A stretch of DNA of 64,000 bases from Brevibacterium paucivorans (GTDB lineage: Bacteria > Actinomycetota > Actinomycetes > Actinomycetales > Brevibacteriaceae): assembly GCF_016907735.1 (NCBI RefSeq), contig NZ_JAFBCP010000001.1:248001-312000 (forward strand), read 5' to 3'. This document shows, one piece after another, positions 12,055 through 22,673 of the stretch (position 1 is its first letter; the number at the start of each line of letters is the position of its first letter). The notes beneath the pieces are model-generated. The model did not search any database, was not told the origin of the DNA, and saw nothing but the letters and a program-made list of their open reading frames with translations. The position numbers and the translations under genes were made by a program.

Positions 12055-12092
12055 CCTTGTCTTTTTATGACAGGTCTATTGGGTGCGAACTA

Positions 12093-12944
12093 TCAGTGAT
12101 CGTGGGAAACGCTCAGCTGAATGTACGCGGCGGTTAGCAGAGCAAAGACGTAAGCCTGAAGAACTGCTACCAAAATCTCAAAGAGGGTAAACACGAATCC
12201 TCCGACCAGCGTGAGGCCACCGATACCGAATAGGGCGACTGAACCACTGGTGAAGAAGAACTGGGTGGCTGCGAAGCACAGCACTAGGAGAAGGTGACCA
12301 ACGATCATGTTGAAGGTCAGACGCAAGGTGAGTGAAACCGGGCGAGCGATAAAGGTCGAAACGATTTCGATAGGCGTCACGATGATATACATCAGCGGGG
12401 GAACGCCAGCAGGGAAGAGCTGGCTCTTGAGGTAGCGCGCTCCCCCTTGAGCTTTGATTCCGGCCCCGATCATGAACACGTAGGTCACGAGGGCCATAAA
12501 CAGTGGCATTCCGATGTTGGAGTTAGGCGAAATGTTCAGGAACGGAATGATACCTGTAATGTTCATCGCGAAGACCGTCAGGAAGATGGTCGCAATGAGT
12601 GGGAAGAAACGTTCGCCGTCCTTTTTACCCAACATGTCGTGGGCGATACCGGTGCGGCAGAAATCGAGAACGATCTCAGCAATCGACTGCGCGCGAGTAG
12701 GAACCAGGCGACCACCACGGAGCATCAGCCAGAATGCGAGTACCAGGACAACCGTGACACCCAAGCGAATGAGCATGATGCGGTTGAGCTCAAACGGAGT
12801 ACCTGCGAAAAGAATTGCTGGAGGCTTGAATTCTTCAAGACCCGGTGCGTGGAATTCCGCTCCCCCGCCTGCGGCAAGGAGCACTGTCGTCGACAAAGCG
12901 GAGGGAGTAAACAGGGCAAACTCCTGACAGCTCGGGGCTGGCAC
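12093..12944 (-). CDS. atpB: F1Fo ATP synthase a subunit
   Basis: 283-aa membrane subunit with about six spans that forms the proton half-channels against the c-ring. The essential arginine lies in VSLTLRLTFNMIVGHLL, equivalent to Arg210 of Escherichia coli, and the C-terminal span contains LQAYVFALLTAAYI. The GTG at 12944 is the start used here; it has no clear ribosome site, and TTG inside ALSTTVLL about 18 codons in is possible, so the N-terminus is uncertain. First Fo gene of the operon. Confidence 0.93.
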   Translation of the reverse strand: MPAPSCQEFALFTPSALSTTVLLAAGGGAEFHAPGLEEFKPPAILFAGTPFELNRIMLIRLGVTVVLVLAFWLMLRGGRLVPTRAQSIAEIVLDFCRTGIAHDMLGKKDGERFFPLIATIFLTVFAMNITGIIPFLNISPNSNIGMPLFMALVTYVFMIGAGIKAQGGARYLKSQLFPAGVPPLMYIIVTPIEIVSTFIARPVSLTLRLTFNMIVGHLLLVLCFAATQFFFTSGSVALFGIGGLTLVGGFVFTLFEILVAVLQAYVFALLTAAYIQLSVSHDH

Positions 12945-13110
12945 GCGCGCACGCGTGTAGCCGGTATGGATTGTCTATCTGTGTCCATGTGCTTATGCAC
13001 GACACGTGAAATATTTGAGACCCTTGTCGCTCTCACGACTTTTGCACAGGGTTCTCGAATGATTCCTAAATTACTTTATCAACTGTAGAGACCCGAACAA
13101 AACTCCGGTA

Positions 13111-13545
13111 CTACTGTTTGGTGTGCGTGTTGTCGTCAGAAGCGTGCGTATACGGGATTCGAGCACCCCTCACCGCAACAACATCGATGGCAAGTGAGAC
13201 AACCGCTCCCACGACCAACGTGAGGAAGAGCGTCAGACGATCGTAAAACTCTTTATCGCCTAACAACGCGATGACGCCTAAGAACCCAGCGATCTTGATA
13301 AGAAATCCTCCAAGTACACCGGCGGCCATCACGGTCGGGTCAAGGTCGGCAGTAAAAAGAAGCACCAGTGCGGTGATCGAAAAGAACGTGAAGGACACGG
13401 CTGCACCAATCAGGGCGGCGTATAACCCCGGTGTCCCCACTGCGAAGTAACCAACCGCTCCCGCAACTACTGCAAGCACAACTGATGCGATCAACCCCCA
13501 CACAATGATGCGAAGCATCAGGTTGCGAATGGGCGAGTTTTTCAT
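13111..13545 (-). CDS. AtpI-like four-helix membrane protein
   Basis: 144 aa with four predicted membrane spans (about residues 12-32, 38-60, 72-94, 102-122) and a polar tail. Position directly upstream of atpB fits the poorly conserved AtpI family (c-ring assembly or Mg2+ role), but similarity is only in layout. ATG at 13545 is preceded by AAAGGAA and its ATGA overlaps the wecA-like stop, so the frame open upstream to 13695 is not used. The 166 bases between this gene and atpB contain no other feature I can name. Confidence 0.65.
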   Translation of the reverse strand: MKNSPIRNLMLRIIVWGLIASVVLAVVAGAVGYFAVGTPGLYAALIGAAVSFTFFSITALVLLFTADLDPTVMAAGVLGGFLIKIAGFLGVIALLGDKEFYDRLTLFLTLVVGAVVSLAIDVVAVRGARIPYTHASDDNTHTKQ

Positions 13546-14651
13546 GTCAGTTCCTTTCGAGCAGACAGACGCGAGTAGAGCGGGTAGAACGTTAAGATCA
13601 GTGTCACTGCTACAGCAACAGCAAGCACCGACAAAACCAACAACGTGTCGAATTTCAAGAGTGCAACTGTGCCAAACGCGAAAATTGCTGTCCACATGTA
13701 CAGCAGCAGAACGGCGCGCGCGTGAGAGTGGCCGAGGGCAAGCATACGGTGATGTAAGTGCTTTGCATCGGCAGAAAATGGCGACTTTCCGGCGGCCATT
13801 CTACGAACAACCGCGAGCATGAGGTCCACAAGAGGCAACACCATCACCGCTATCGGCAAAAGAATCGGAAGGTACGTGGACAATACGCGTTCGGTAGACA
13901 AAAGAGCAGGATCGACCTGGCCGGTCACTCGAATTGTGCTCGCAGCCAGCAAAAGCCCTATCAACATTGACCCCGAGTCCCCCATGAAGATCCGGGCCGG
14001 GTTGAAGTTGTGAGGCAGGAACCCCAAGCACGCACCCACCAGAAGGGACGTAATGAGCGATGCAAGGTTTGCGTAGCTGGTAGGAGACGTGTCGATCGCC
14101 AGTTGATACGTGTATACAAAAAACGCCACACCACCAATCGTGACGACTCCTGCAGCCAGGCCATCAAGCCCGTCGACAAAGTTCACAGCGTTAATCGTCA
14201 CCAAAACAACCAACACCGTCAGAATGAGCGACAGGCGTTGAGAACCAATGATCACGGTGTCAAAAGGAATCGACAAGAGCGCTACACCCTTAAGCGCCAT
14301 AAAACCCGCCGCAAGTGTTTGACCTGCAAGTTTGGCCACCCAGTTGATATCCCACACATCGTCGATGACACCCAGCAGACACAGAATCGTCCCCGCTCCC
14401 AAGATCCCAATCACGGGATCAGGCTGTTGGAACAGATCTTTCAAGAACGGCGTGTTGTACGCGCACACTACACCGGCGAGCACTCCGCTAAACATCGCCA
14501 CTCCCCCAAGCCTTGGAGTGGGCACTGAGTGAACGTCACGAGCACGCAGTGGTGAGAAGATTCGACCGCGTTCGGCTATTCGTCGGACCATGGGCGTGAC
14601 CAAGTACGCGACGACCGCCGCTACGACCATGACAAACAGATAAGCGCGCAC
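13542..14651 (-). CDS. wecA: Polyprenyl-phosphate GlcNAc-1-phosphate transferase (WecA/TagO/MraY superfamily)
   Basis: 369 aa, about ten membrane spans. Transfers a sugar-1-phosphate from a UDP-sugar to the lipid carrier at the cytoplasmic face, starting arabinogalactan, teichoic-acid or other glycopolymer synthesis. Diagnostic motifs: DVHSVPTPRLGG (substrate loop), NAVNFVDGLDGLAAG (Mg2+-binding aspartates), FMGDSGSMLIG, and the C-terminal HLHHRML histidine motif. The same gene precedes atpB in Mycobacterium (rfe). Four bases separate it from the Sua5 gene. Confidence 0.9.
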   Translation of the reverse strand: MRAYLFVMVVAAVVAYLVTPMVRRIAERGRIFSPLRARDVHSVPTPRLGGVAMFSGVLAGVVCAYNTPFLKDLFQQPDPVIGILGAGTILCLLGVIDDVWDINWVAKLAGQTLAAGFMALKGVALLSIPFDTVIIGSQRLSLILTVLVVLVTINAVNFVDGLDGLAAGVVTIGGVAFFVYTYQLAIDTSPTSYANLASLITSLLVGACLGFLPHNFNPARIFMGDSGSMLIGLLLAASTIRVTGQVDPALLSTERVLSTYLPILLPIAVMVLPLVDLMLAVVRRMAAGKSPFSADAKHLHHRMLALGHSHARAVLLLYMWTAIFAFGTVALLKFDTLLVLSVLAVAVAVTLILTFYPLYSRLSARKELT

Positions 14652-14654
14652 GCG

Positions 14655-15317
14655 TTATGCCTCCGGCGCTAGCGGTTCCAGGCCGTCAACCACCTGAGCG
14701 AGTTCATCAAAACTGATAGGGCCTTCCCTCAGGAGGCGCGGGACCGAACCGCTCATATCGATAATCGTGGACGACTGGCCGCCAGGCGCTTCGCCACCGT
14801 CGAGGAAAATATCAATGCGGTCGCCCAGCATGTTTGCAGCCTGCTCGACGGTCACCGCCGCAGGTTCGCCAGATAGGTTGGCACTCGACACCGCCAACGG
14901 CCCAACTTTGGACAACAGGGCCAAGGTATCTTCGTGGTCGGGCATGCGTAGACCCACGGTTCCATGCGTGTCCCCTAAGTCCCAATGCAGGCTCGGTTGG
15001 GCGTTACAGATGATCGTGAGCGGACCCGGCCAAAAGCGCGCGGTGAGTTCCATGACTGTGCTGTCGACCGCCTCGGCGAGCCCCATCACCGTTTCCGCAC
15101 GTGGCACCAATACCGGCGGTGGCATGTTGCGCCCGCGTCCTTTCGCCTTGAGAAGTTTGGCAACTCCGTTGGGCGAAAAAGCGTCAGCCGCGATGCCGTA
15201 CACGGTGTCCGTGGGAATGACCAGGAGACCGTCGTCGCGGACCACTCGAGTACATTCCTCCAAAATGAGGTCCCGCACCTGTTCATTGGCAAGATCAAAT
15301 GTGCGAGACACAATCAT
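14655..15317 (-). CDS. L-threonylcarbamoyladenylate synthase (Sua5/YrdC family)
   Basis: 220 aa. Makes threonylcarbamoyl-AMP from Thr, bicarbonate and ATP for t6A37 modification of ANN-decoding tRNAs. Motifs: IPTDTVYGIAADAF near the N-terminus, KGRGRNMPPPVLV, and GPLAVSSANLSGEPA. It lacks a separate Sua5 C-terminal domain. The frame is open to 15566, but ATG at 15317 follows AGGAGAGG and gives the family N-terminus; it overlaps the 3' end of prmC by 23 bp. Confidence 0.92.
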   Translation of the reverse strand: MIVSRTFDLANEQVRDLILEECTRVVRDDGLLVIPTDTVYGIAADAFSPNGVAKLLKAKGRGRNMPPPVLVPRAETVMGLAEAVDSTVMELTARFWPGPLTIICNAQPSLHWDLGDTHGTVGLRMPDHEDTLALLSKVGPLAVSSANLSGEPAAVTVEQAANMLGDRIDIFLDGGEAPGGQSSTIIDMSGSVPRLLREGPISFDELAQVVDGLEPLAPEA

Positions 15318-16230
15318 CCTCTCCTGAATGTGCAGAACATCCACGTGTAAATCGGTCTCTGCCAGTGTAGTCGCCCACGGTCTCAACTGATGTGAAACCC
15401 GCCCGGTGGAATGCGTTCTCAATGGTGTACGCGTTGTATTCGGCGTGTTCGCAGATGAGCAGGCCGCCGGGTGCCAAGATTCTGGGCGCGTGGGCGATGA
15501 TTTTTTGCGGAAGTTCCGAGCCGTCCGCTCCCCCGCCATAGAGCGCAAGGTCCGGGTCACTGGCAACTTCGGGCGCGTGTTCGACTGTGCGTGCCACGTA
15601 GGGCGGGTTGCAGGTGATGACCTGGGCCGAGGTCGTTCCCAGAAACTCTGTCGCGTCGCCTATGTGCAGGGTTACTGCACTTCCGTGGGCTTCGAAAGCG
15701 GGCCGGTACCGGTCGATGTTGTGTTCGGTATAGCTGGCAGCTTCGGGACTGAGTTCAACCGCATGGACGTGTGTTCTGGGTACTTCGGTTGCAAGTGCAA
15801 TGGCTATCGCGCCTGAGCCTGTACACAGATCGACTGCCGTGTGGCTGTCCCCAGGAAGACCGGCCAAGTACTCAACCACGTGCGAGACCATGAGTTCGGT
15901 TTCAGGCCGTGGAATGAACACCCCGGGCCCCACATGCAGTTCCTGGTACCGAAACGGCGCAACACCGGTGATGTGTTGCAGGGGTTCACGCGCACTACGG
16001 CGCTCGCAGGCTTGGGCATACCGCGCGCTGACCTCGCAGGGCACGTCGGTTCCGCGCAAAACGTGGCTTCCCAGTTCGGACACGGAAATGTCCCACGCCC
16101 ACGCGAAGAGTGTTTTCGCGTCGGCTGTGGGACTTTCGACTCCTGCGTGGGCCAGCTGTTGGATGGCCTGGCGCAACAGTTGGTCGGCGTTAGCCAATGT
16201 CGTCGAGGCGGGCTGCCCGGTCAGCGGCAC
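15295..16230 (-). CDS. prmC: Peptide chain release factor N5-glutamine methyltransferase
   Basis: 311 aa. Methylates the Gln of the GGQ motif of RF1 and RF2. The SAM-binding motif is [14 protein letters not shown] (about 134-147) and the active-site NPPY is at 208-211. The N-terminal helical domain contains [15 protein letters not shown], typical of PrmC. The likely start is GTG at 16230, 41 bp inside the end of prfA; a TTG at about 16197 is possible and no strong ribosome site marks either. Pairing with its substrate gene prfA supports the assignment. Confidence 0.93.
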   Translation of the reverse strand: MPLTGQPASTTLANADQLLRQAIQQLAHAGVESPTADAKTLFAWAWDISVSELGSHVLRGTDVPCEVSARYAQACERRSAREPLQHITGVAPFRYQELHVGPGVFIPRPETELMVSHVVEYLAGLPGDSHTAVDLCTGSGAIAIALATEVPRTHVHAVELSPEAASYTEHNIDRYRPAFEAHGSAVTLHIGDATEFLGTTSAQVITCNPPYVARTVEHAPEVASDPDLALYGGGADGSELPQKIIAHAPRILAPGGLLICEHAEYNAYTIENAFHRAGFTSVETVGDYTGRDRFTRGCSAHSGEDDCVSHI

Positions 16231-17269
16231 GAGCAGACTCTACGACATCGTCGAGGCGTCCGTCCAGGACTTGGTCCAGGTTGTAGGCCTTGAAGCCAGT
16301 CCGGTGGTCCACGATGCGGTTTTCTGGGAAGTTGTACGTGCGGATACGTTCCGAACGGTCAACCGTTCGCACCTGCGACCGGCGCATGTCGTTGGCTTCT
16401 GCGGCAGCTTCTTCAGCTTGCTTGGCCAGAATTCGAGCGCGCAACATACGCAGCGCGGCTTCCTTGTTCTGAAGCTGCGACTTTTCGTTCTGACAGCTGG
16501 CAACGATTCCGGTAGGCAAGTGCGTAATGCGAACCGCCGAGTCGGTGGTGTTCACCGACTGACCACCGGGTCCAGACGACCGGTAGACGTCGATTTTGAG
16601 GTCGTTGTCGTCAAGGTGGATTTCTTCTGGCTCGTCGACTTCTGGGAAAACCAACACTCCCGCCGCCGAGGTGTGAATCCGCCCCTGCGATTCCGTCACC
16701 GGAACGCGTTGTACGCGGTGGACTCCACCTTCGAACTTGAGCCAACCGTAGACGCCACCTTCACGCGATTTAATTGCAATGGTGATGTCTTTGTAACCGC
16801 CCAGGTTCGCTTCGGTTGAGTCGAGGACTTCAGTGGTCCACCCGCGGTCGTCTGCCCAGCGCTGGTACATACGCACCAGGTCACCGGCGAACAGTGCGGA
16901 CTCGTCTCCTCCTTCACCCGCTTTGACTTCCACGATCGCGTCGCGTGCGTCATCGGGGTCTTTAGGAATGAGGAGCTCACGGAGCTTGTCCTGCAACACT
17001 TCGATGCGGTTTTCCAGGTTCTTGGCCTCTTCAGCGAAAGCCGGATCTTCACTTGCCAACTCTTTTGCATCCTCAACATCGCTGAGGCACTGGTTGAGTT
17101 CGCGGTACGTTTTGGCGATCTGGTCCAGTTCTGAGTAGCGACGCGTGAGCTTGCGGGCCAACCCAGCGTTCGCGTGGACGTCCGGGTTAGCGAGTTCAGC
17201 CTCAATCCGTTCGTGTTCGTCTAAGAGAGAGCGAACGCTGGCTTCAACAGATGAAAGATCTGTGTCCAT
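16190..17269 (-). CDS. prfA: Peptide chain release factor 1
   Basis: 359 aa; reads UAA and UAG. The stop-codon tripeptide motif is PVT (190-192, in [13 protein letters not shown]) and the peptidyl-tRNA hydrolysis motif GGQ is at 235-237 ([10 protein letters not shown]). The PxT tripeptide distinguishes it from RF2 (SPF). ATG at 17269 shares a base with the rho TAA stop (TAATG). Confidence 0.97.
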   Translation of the reverse strand: MDTDLSSVEASVRSLLDEHERIEAELANPDVHANAGLARKLTRRYSELDQIAKTYRELNQCLSDVEDAKELASEDPAFAEEAKNLENRIEVLQDKLRELLIPKDPDDARDAIVEVKAGEGGDESALFAGDLVRMYQRWADDRGWTTEVLDSTEANLGGYKDITIAIKSREGGVYGWLKFEGGVHRVQRVPVTESQGRIHTSAAGVLVFPEVDEPEEIHLDDNDLKIDVYRSSGPGGQSVNTTDSAVRITHLPTGIVASCQNEKSQLQNKEAALRMLRARILAKQAEEAAAEANDMRRSQVRTVDRSERIRTYNFPENRIVDHRTGFKAYNLDQVLDGRLDDVVESARAADRAARLDDIG

Positions 17270-19104
17270 TAAGCGTCATCCGCAGCTGACTTGGGCAGAG
17301 GTGTGGTCTTTTGAACCTGAAGCAAGAACTCTGCGTTGGAACCGGTTTCCTTGAGCTTGGAAATGAGCAGCTCGATTGCCTGCTGTTGTTCAAGACCGGC
17401 GAGCACGCGACGCAGACGCCACATGACCTTAGTCTCTTCTGGGTTCATGAGGTTGTCCTCACGGCGGGTTCCAGAGGCGTTGACGTCAACAGCTGGGTAG
17501 ATGCGCTTGTCGGCCAGTTGACGGCTCAAGCGCAGTTCCATGTTTCCGGTTCCCTTGAACTCTTCGAAGATCACTTCGTCCATCTTGGAGCCGGTTTCTA
17601 CCAGTGCTGTAGCCAGGATGGTCAGCGAACCGCCGCCTTCGATGTTGCGAGCTGCACCGAAGAACTTCTTGGGTGGGTACAGTGCGTTTGCGTCGACACC
17701 ACCGGACAGAATACGTCCAGAGGCTGGCTGTGCCAGGTTGTACGCGCGTCCCAGACGGGTGATGTTGTCAAGCAACACAACGACGTCCATACCCATTTCG
17801 ACCAAGCGCTTTGCACGTTCGATCGCAAGTTCAGAAATGGTGGTGTGGTCGTCTGCAGGGCGGTCGAACGTCGACGCGATCACTTCACCCTTGACTGCCC
17901 GCTGCATGTCGGTGACTTCTTCAGGACGTTCGTCGACCAGCACAACCATGAGGTGAACGTCGGGGTTGTTGGTGTGGATCGCGTTGGCGATCTGCTGCAT
18001 GATTGTGGTTTTACCGGCCTTGGGCGGTGCCACAATCAGACCACGCTGGCCCTTACCAATGGGCGAAACCAGGTCGATGATGCGCGTGGAGATCTGCTTC
18101 GCTTCGGTCTCGAGACGCAATCGTTCCTGCGGGTAGAGAGGCGTGAGCTTTGAGAACTCAACGCGACGCTTGGCATCTTCAACGGACAGGCCGTTGACCG
18201 TGTCCAACTTGACCAGAGCGTCAAACTTTTCGCGCTTGTTGGGGCGCTCACCTTCACGCTGCTGGCGGATAGCGCCGGTCACGGCGTCACCCTTGCGCAG
18301 GCCATTGCGCTTGACCATGTTTGCTGACACGTATACGTCGTTTGGCCCAGGCAAGTAGCCCGAGGTGCGCAAGAAGGCGTAGTTGTCGTGGACGTCCAAA
18401 ATACCGCCCACGGGGATCAGCACGTCGTCGGGACGGAGGTCCTGCTCGTCGTCGCGACCGCGACGTTTCCGGTCCCGACCGCGCCCTCGGTTGCGGTTTC
18501 CGCGACGACCGTGGTTGTCGTCATCGCCGTCCCGGTTCTGACCGTTGTTATCCCGGCCGCCGTCGTTGTTTCCGTCGCGACCGTTCTTGTCGTCGTTCTT
18601 CTTGTCTCGGCCACCGTCACGACCGCCATCGTTGCGGTCGTCGTCTTTCTTGTCACGGTTGTTTTCGCGGTGGTTATCACGACCGTTCTTGTCACGGTTT
18701 CCGTCGCGACCGTTCTTGTCGCGACCACCATCACGGCGACCATTCCTGGACCGACCGTTGTTTTCATTGTCCTGGTTGTTGTCACCGGCGTTGTTGTCAT
18801 TGCTCTGCGAGTCGGATGAAGCCGCGTTTGAGTCATCGCGACGGTGACGACGACGAGTACGTCCTTCACCCTGAGAGCTCTTCTCTTCTACATTTTCCGA
18901 CGCCTGCTTAGCCGCGGGTTCTTGTGTGGTCTTAGGGGCGGAGTTGCCCGACTGCGCGGACTGAATAGCATCAATAAGCTCGCTTTTGCGCAAACGTCGG
19001 TACCCTTTTATTCCCAGTCCCGCCGCCATTTCCTGAAGTTGTGGAAGTCGCAGGGCGGTGAGGCTTCCCGAACGTACTGGTTCGGTTTGTGTGGTTTCTG
19101 ACAC
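17269..19104 (-). CDS. rho: Transcription termination factor Rho with long Asn/Asp/Arg/Gly-rich insertion
   Basis: 611 aa. Hexameric RNA helicase that ends transcription. The N-terminal Rho_N helix-loop region ([25 protein letters not shown]) is followed by about 165 residues (54-221) of almost pure Asn, Asp, Arg, Gly and Lys in short repeats such as GRDGN, DKNGRD and DGGRD; then come the OLD-type RNA-binding domain ([17 protein letters not shown]) and the RecA-like motor with Walker [10 protein letters not shown] near residue 360. I prefer GTG at 19104, preceded by AGAAGGAA, over the ATG at 19143, which has no ribosome site. The insertion matches the position of the insert known in Micrococcus and mycobacterial Rho. 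Confidence 0.95.
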   Translation of the reverse strand: MSETTQTEPVRSGSLTALRLPQLQEMAAGLGIKGYRRLRKSELIDAIQSAQSGNSAPKTTQEPAAKQASENVEEKSSQGEGRTRRRHRRDDSNAASSDSQSNDNNAGDNNQDNENNGRSRNGRRDGGRDKNGRDGNRDKNGRDNHRENNRDKKDDDRNDGGRDGGRDKKNDDKNGRDGNNDGGRDNNGQNRDGDDDNHGRRGNRNRGRGRDRKRRGRDDEQDLRPDDVLIPVGGILDVHDNYAFLRTSGYLPGPNDVYVSANMVKRNGLRKGDAVTGAIRQQREGERPNKREKFDALVKLDTVNGLSVEDAKRRVEFSKLTPLYPQERLRLETEAKQISTRIIDLVSPIGKGQRGLIVAPPKAGKTTIMQQIANAIHTNNPDVHLMVVLVDERPEEVTDMQRAVKGEVIASTFDRPADDHTTISELAIERAKRLVEMGMDVVVLLDNITRLGRAYNLAQPASGRILSGGVDANALYPPKKFFGAARNIEGGGSLTILATALVETGSKMDEVIFEEFKGTGNMELRLSRQLADKRIYPAVDVNASGTRREDNLMNPEETKVMWRLRRVLAGLEQQQAIELLISKLKETGSNAEFLLQVQKTTPLPKSAADDA

Positions 19105-19366
19105 GAAGGTTCCTTCTCCCTCGTTTGGCTGGCGCGAAGACATATGGTGATTCGCCCAGCAACGGACTGCGCACCAGGGGGTGCTACTGCAAGAGAGTAT
19201 CGAAATGATACGAGAATGTTCCTTGACAACTCGGCGTAATAACCCGAGCGGAACGCTTTCACCCTACCTAACACTCAGCTGGAACACAAAACTGGCGCCC
19301 GCCGCGTCTCACACAGCACTCGTGGGCACGACGACTGCCACACCTTAAACAAGTACAAAAACCCAC

Positions 19367-20290
19367 TCAGCGAGGTGTTGACGTGACAACAACTCCGGAG
19401 TCGGCAATCGATGCCGCGATCATCCGAGACTCGTCACCGGACAAAATGTCCTCACACCGCGCAAGCAAATCCACCTCGGTCCCCAACACCGCGACCGTGG
19501 GTCCGGCACCTGAGACCACCGCGGCTAGACCAGCGTCACGTAAGGCATCAACGCGGGCCAGTGACTCTGGCATCGCGCTACGCCTGTATTCCTGGTGCAA
19601 CCGATCCACAGTTGCTTCAAACAACAGCGATGGGTCATTTCCGATCGCATGAACCAAAAGCCCCGCACACGCTGAGTTAGCGGCCGCATCTGCGTGAGGA
19701 ACGACCTCGGGAAGCAAATCCCGTGCAACCTGCGTATCCAAACGCGTATCCGGCACGATCAACACGGCGGTGATCGACGGATGGACGGGTAAGGACGCCG
19801 AAACCGGTTGCCCATCGCCATCCACCCAACTCACGGACACGCCTCCGAAAAGGGCAGGCGCCGCATTGTCGGGGTGACCCTCAAAATGGATCGCCCACCG
19901 CAACTTGTCTTGTGCAGACGGCTTGGGCTGCTCGAAGTGTTCAGAGATCACGTCCGCAATCGAAATTCCCGCGACCACCGATGCCGCTGACGACCCCATC
20001 CCCCGCGACTGAGGAATCGCGTTGACACAGTCGAGCGTGAGCCGGTCCCCCACGTCAATTCCGCGGTCTCGCAGAATCGTCGTGGTGACGCGGTGAATGA
20101 GGTGGTCCGAGGTGGTAGGCAGTTGCCCTTCTCCCTCGCCTGAAACCTTCACGCAGTTATTCAGATCTACGGGCTCGTCGTGGAGGACAGCGGTAATGCT
20201 GTCCGACAGGTCGAGTGCCATCCCAAAGCTGTCGTATCCGGGCCCCAGGTTGGCCGAGGTCGCGGGCGCCGAAACTTCGATCGTGAGCAC
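19367..20290 (-). CDS. thrB: Homoserine kinase
   Basis: 307-aa GHMP kinase, phosphorylating homoserine for threonine synthesis. The N-terminus reads EVSAPATSANLGPGYDSFG and the ATP-binding motif is SRGMGSSAASVVAGI. The frame is open further upstream into thrC, but the GTG at 20290 follows GGAAG six bases away, begins one base after the thrC stop, and gives the normal family start. Last gene of the argS-lysA-hom-thrC-thrB block; 262 bp separate it from rho. Confidence 0.95.
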   Translation of the reverse strand: MLTIEVSAPATSANLGPGYDSFGMALDLSDSITAVLHDEPVDLNNCVKVSGEGEGQLPTTSDHLIHRVTTTILRDRGIDVGDRLTLDCVNAIPQSRGMGSSAASVVAGISIADVISEHFEQPKPSAQDKLRWAIHFEGHPDNAAPALFGGVSVSWVDGDGQPVSASLPVHPSITAVLIVPDTRLDTQVARDLLPEVVPHADAAANSACAGLLVHAIGNDPSLLFEATVDRLHQEYRRSAMPESLARVDALRDAGLAAVVSGAGPTVAVLGTEVDLLARCEDILSGDESRMIAASIADSGVVVTSTPR

Positions 20291-20291
20291 G

Positions 20292-21365
20292 TTATGCTTC
20301 CAAACCGAGCGCAGAAGCTGCCGAAACAACATCGGCAGACACCTTGACCGGCTCGATCGAGTCCCCACCGGCCGCTTTGAGTGCCCACTGCGGGTCTTTC
20401 AACCCGTGACCGGTCACAGTACACACGATCGTGGATTCTGCTTGGATGTGCCCGGCTTGAGCCATTTTGAGAAGGCCAGCAATCGAGGCAGCCGATCCTG
20501 GTTCTACGAACACACCTTCAGTCGAGCTGAGCACCCGGTGCGCTTCGAGGATCTGTTCGTCGGTAACGGAGTCGATGAGCCCGCCGGATTCGTCTCGCGC
20601 CGCTTCGGCCTGCTTCCACGACGCCGGGTTACCAATTCGGATCGCCGTCGCGATGGTTTCCGGGTTGTCGACCGGGTGGCCTGCGACCAGAGGAGCTGCC
20701 CCGGCTGCCTGGAATCCCCACATATGCGGCAGAGTCTGGGCTTTACCAGCTGCTTGGTATTCTTTGTAGCCCTTCCAGTACGCCGTGATGTTTCCAGCAT
20801 TTCCAACCGGCAGGATGTGTACGTCCGGGGCCTTGCCTAACGCATCCACGATCTCGAACGACGCTGTTTTCTGTCCTTCGATGCGGTCCGGATTCACCGA
20901 ATTCACCAAGTGAACCGGGTACGCTTCCGACAGCTTGCGACACAGGGTGAGGCAGTCGTCGAAGTTTCCGTCGACCTCGACCAGGGTTGCGCCATGTGCG
21001 ATCGCCTGGCTCATTTTGCCCATGGCGATCTTCCCGGCTGGCACCAAAACAGCGCACGTGAGTCCTGCCTTGGTTGCGTATGCGGCAGCGGACGCCGAGG
21101 TGTTCCCGGTGGAGGCGCAAATGACCGCTTGCGCTCCTTGCGCTCGGGCTTTGGTGATTGCCATGGTCATTCCGCGGTCTTTGAACGACCCCGTAGGGTT
21201 CATTCCTTCGAACTTCACGTACACGTTTGCACCTGCACGGTCCGAAAGGTGTTCAGCGAAAATCAGAGGCGTTCCGCCTTCGCCCAGACTGACCACAGGA
21301 GTGTCTGCGTCAATGTCGAGGTATTCGCGGTATTCGTTGATAACTCCCTGCCACTGGTGTGCCAT
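20292..21365 (-). CDS. thrC: Threonine synthase
   Basis: 357-aa PLP enzyme converting O-phosphohomoserine to threonine. The PLP lysine is Lys62 in [11 protein letters not shown]; the phosphate-binding loop is LPVGNAGN. Length and motifs match the short bacterial threonine synthase of actinobacteria. Twelve bases separate it from hom. Confidence 0.97.
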   Translation of the reverse strand: MAHQWQGVINEYREYLDIDADTPVVSLGEGGTPLIFAEHLSDRAGANVYVKFEGMNPTGSFKDRGMTMAITKARAQGAQAVICASTGNTSASAAAYATKAGLTCAVLVPAGKIAMGKMSQAIAHGATLVEVDGNFDDCLTLCRKLSEAYPVHLVNSVNPDRIEGQKTASFEIVDALGKAPDVHILPVGNAGNITAYWKGYKEYQAAGKAQTLPHMWGFQAAGAAPLVAGHPVDNPETIATAIRIGNPASWKQAEAARDESGGLIDSVTDEQILEAHRVLSSTEGVFVEPGSAASIAGLLKMAQAGHIQAESTIVCTVTGHGLKDPQWALKAAGGDSIEPVKVSADVVSAASALGLEA

Positions 21366-21377
21366 GAGTGCTTCTCC

Positions 21378-22673
21378 TTATTGGCCTTCGATGCGCAGAA
21401 CTGACTGGATTTCGCGCACTACGTCGAGCTCGTTGAGGTGCTTCACCGTTTGGGCTAACGCACTGTCAGTTGCTGAGTGTGTTGCAATGACAAGTTTGGC
21501 GCGTGAGTCGCCGTCACCCTGGTCATCGTACTGAGTCTGCTGTACCAGTTCGATAGAGACGTCCTGGTTAGCGAATACTTCAGTCACAGCTTGCAACACA
21601 CCCGACCGGTCAATCACGTCCAAGGTGATTTGATAACGCGTAGTGATTTCGCCCAGTGACGCAACCGGCAACGTGGTACGTGTACGACGTTCGTACTGTC
21701 CGCGTCCGCCCAGAACTTTGCGACGAGCAACGGAAACAATGTCCCCCAAAACAGCCGATGCTGTTGGGGCACCTCCTGCCCCCTGCCCGTAGAACATGAG
21801 TTCACCTGCCGCTTCAGCTTCAACGAACACCGCGTTGAATGCACCACCCACTGACGCCAGCGGGTGTGAGTTCGGTAGAAGCGCTGGGTAGACACGAGCT
21901 GAAACCTTGCCCACGTCATCAAGTTTTTCGCAGATGCCCAGAAGTTTGATCGTGAAACCTTGTGAACGCGCGGTCTCCACCATTTCGGCGGTCACGGATG
22001 TAATTCCTTCAACGTACACGTCATCAATGGTGACCGGAGTGTGGAAGGCAAGCGAAGCTAAAATGGCAACCTTGGCTGCTGCGTCAAGACCCTCAACGTC
22101 TGCGGTTGGGTCGGCTTCCGCGTATCCCAGTTCCTGGGCCGTCTTCAACGCTTCGTCAAAGCTCCACCCTTCAGTCTCCATCTTGTCCAAGATGTAGTTG
22201 GTGGTTCCGTTCATGATTCCCATGACACGGGTGATGCGGTCACCAGCAAGTGAATCACCTACAGGTCGAATGATCGGGATCGCACCTGCTACGGCAGCTT
22301 CGTGTTCCAGACGTACTTGAGCGCGGTCAGCGGCTTCGAACAATTCTGCAAAGTGCTTAGCCAAAAGTGCTTTGTTTGCCGTGACCACTGAGGCACCAGA
22401 GTTGAGGGCACTCAGGATCAGTTCGTGGGCTGGGTCGATCCCGCCCATGAGTTCAACGACGATGTCCGCGCCTTGAATCGCATCGTTCGCGTTCGTGGTA
22501 ATCAGGTCTGCTGGGATACCTGGGCGTTCCTTTGATGTGTCGCGAACGACGACGCCGGTCAGCTCCAGGTCGTCACCAATCCGATCGCGGAGTTCATCTG
22601 GACGTTCCAGAATGCGACGAGCGACTTCCACACCAACGGTGCCCGCGCCCAACAGTGCGACCTTGAGGGTCAT
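21378..22673 (-). CDS. hom: Homoserine dehydrogenase
   Basis: 431 aa. N-terminal NAD(P)-binding domain (LLGAGTVGVEVARR), catalytic domain (GIMNGTTNYILDKM, AYAEADPTADVEG-like stretch), and a C-terminal ACT domain (residues about 350-431, TLDVIDRSGVLQAVTEVFANQDVSI) that usually gives threonine feedback control. Its ATG forms an ATGA overlap with the lysA stop. Confidence 0.97.
   Translation of the reverse strand: MTLKVALLGAGTVGVEVARRILERPDELRDRIGDDLELTGVVVRDTSKERPGIPADLITTNANDAIQGADIVVELMGGIDPAHELILSALNSGASVVTANKALLAKHFAELFEAADRAQVRLEHEAAVAGAIPIIRPVGDSLAGDRITRVMGIMNGTTNYILDKMETEGWSFDEALKTAQELGYAEADPTADVEGLDAAAKVAILASLAFHTPVTIDDVYVEGITSVTAEMVETARSQGFTIKLLGICEKLDDVGKVSARVYPALLPNSHPLASVGGAFNAVFVEAEAAGELMFYGQGAGGAPTASAVLGDIVSVARRKVLGGRGQYERRTRTTLPVASLGEITTRYQITLDVIDRSGVLQAVTEVFANQDVSIELVQQTQYDDQGDGDSRAKLVIATHSATDSALAQTVKHLNELDVVREIQSVLRIEGQ

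Noticed and set aside
18321..18911. Open frames of 143-196 aa on the strand opposite the rho insertion
   Set aside because: They are shadows of a low-complexity repeat: products are Arg/Cys/Gly or Val/Thr strings with no ribosome site and no family likeness.
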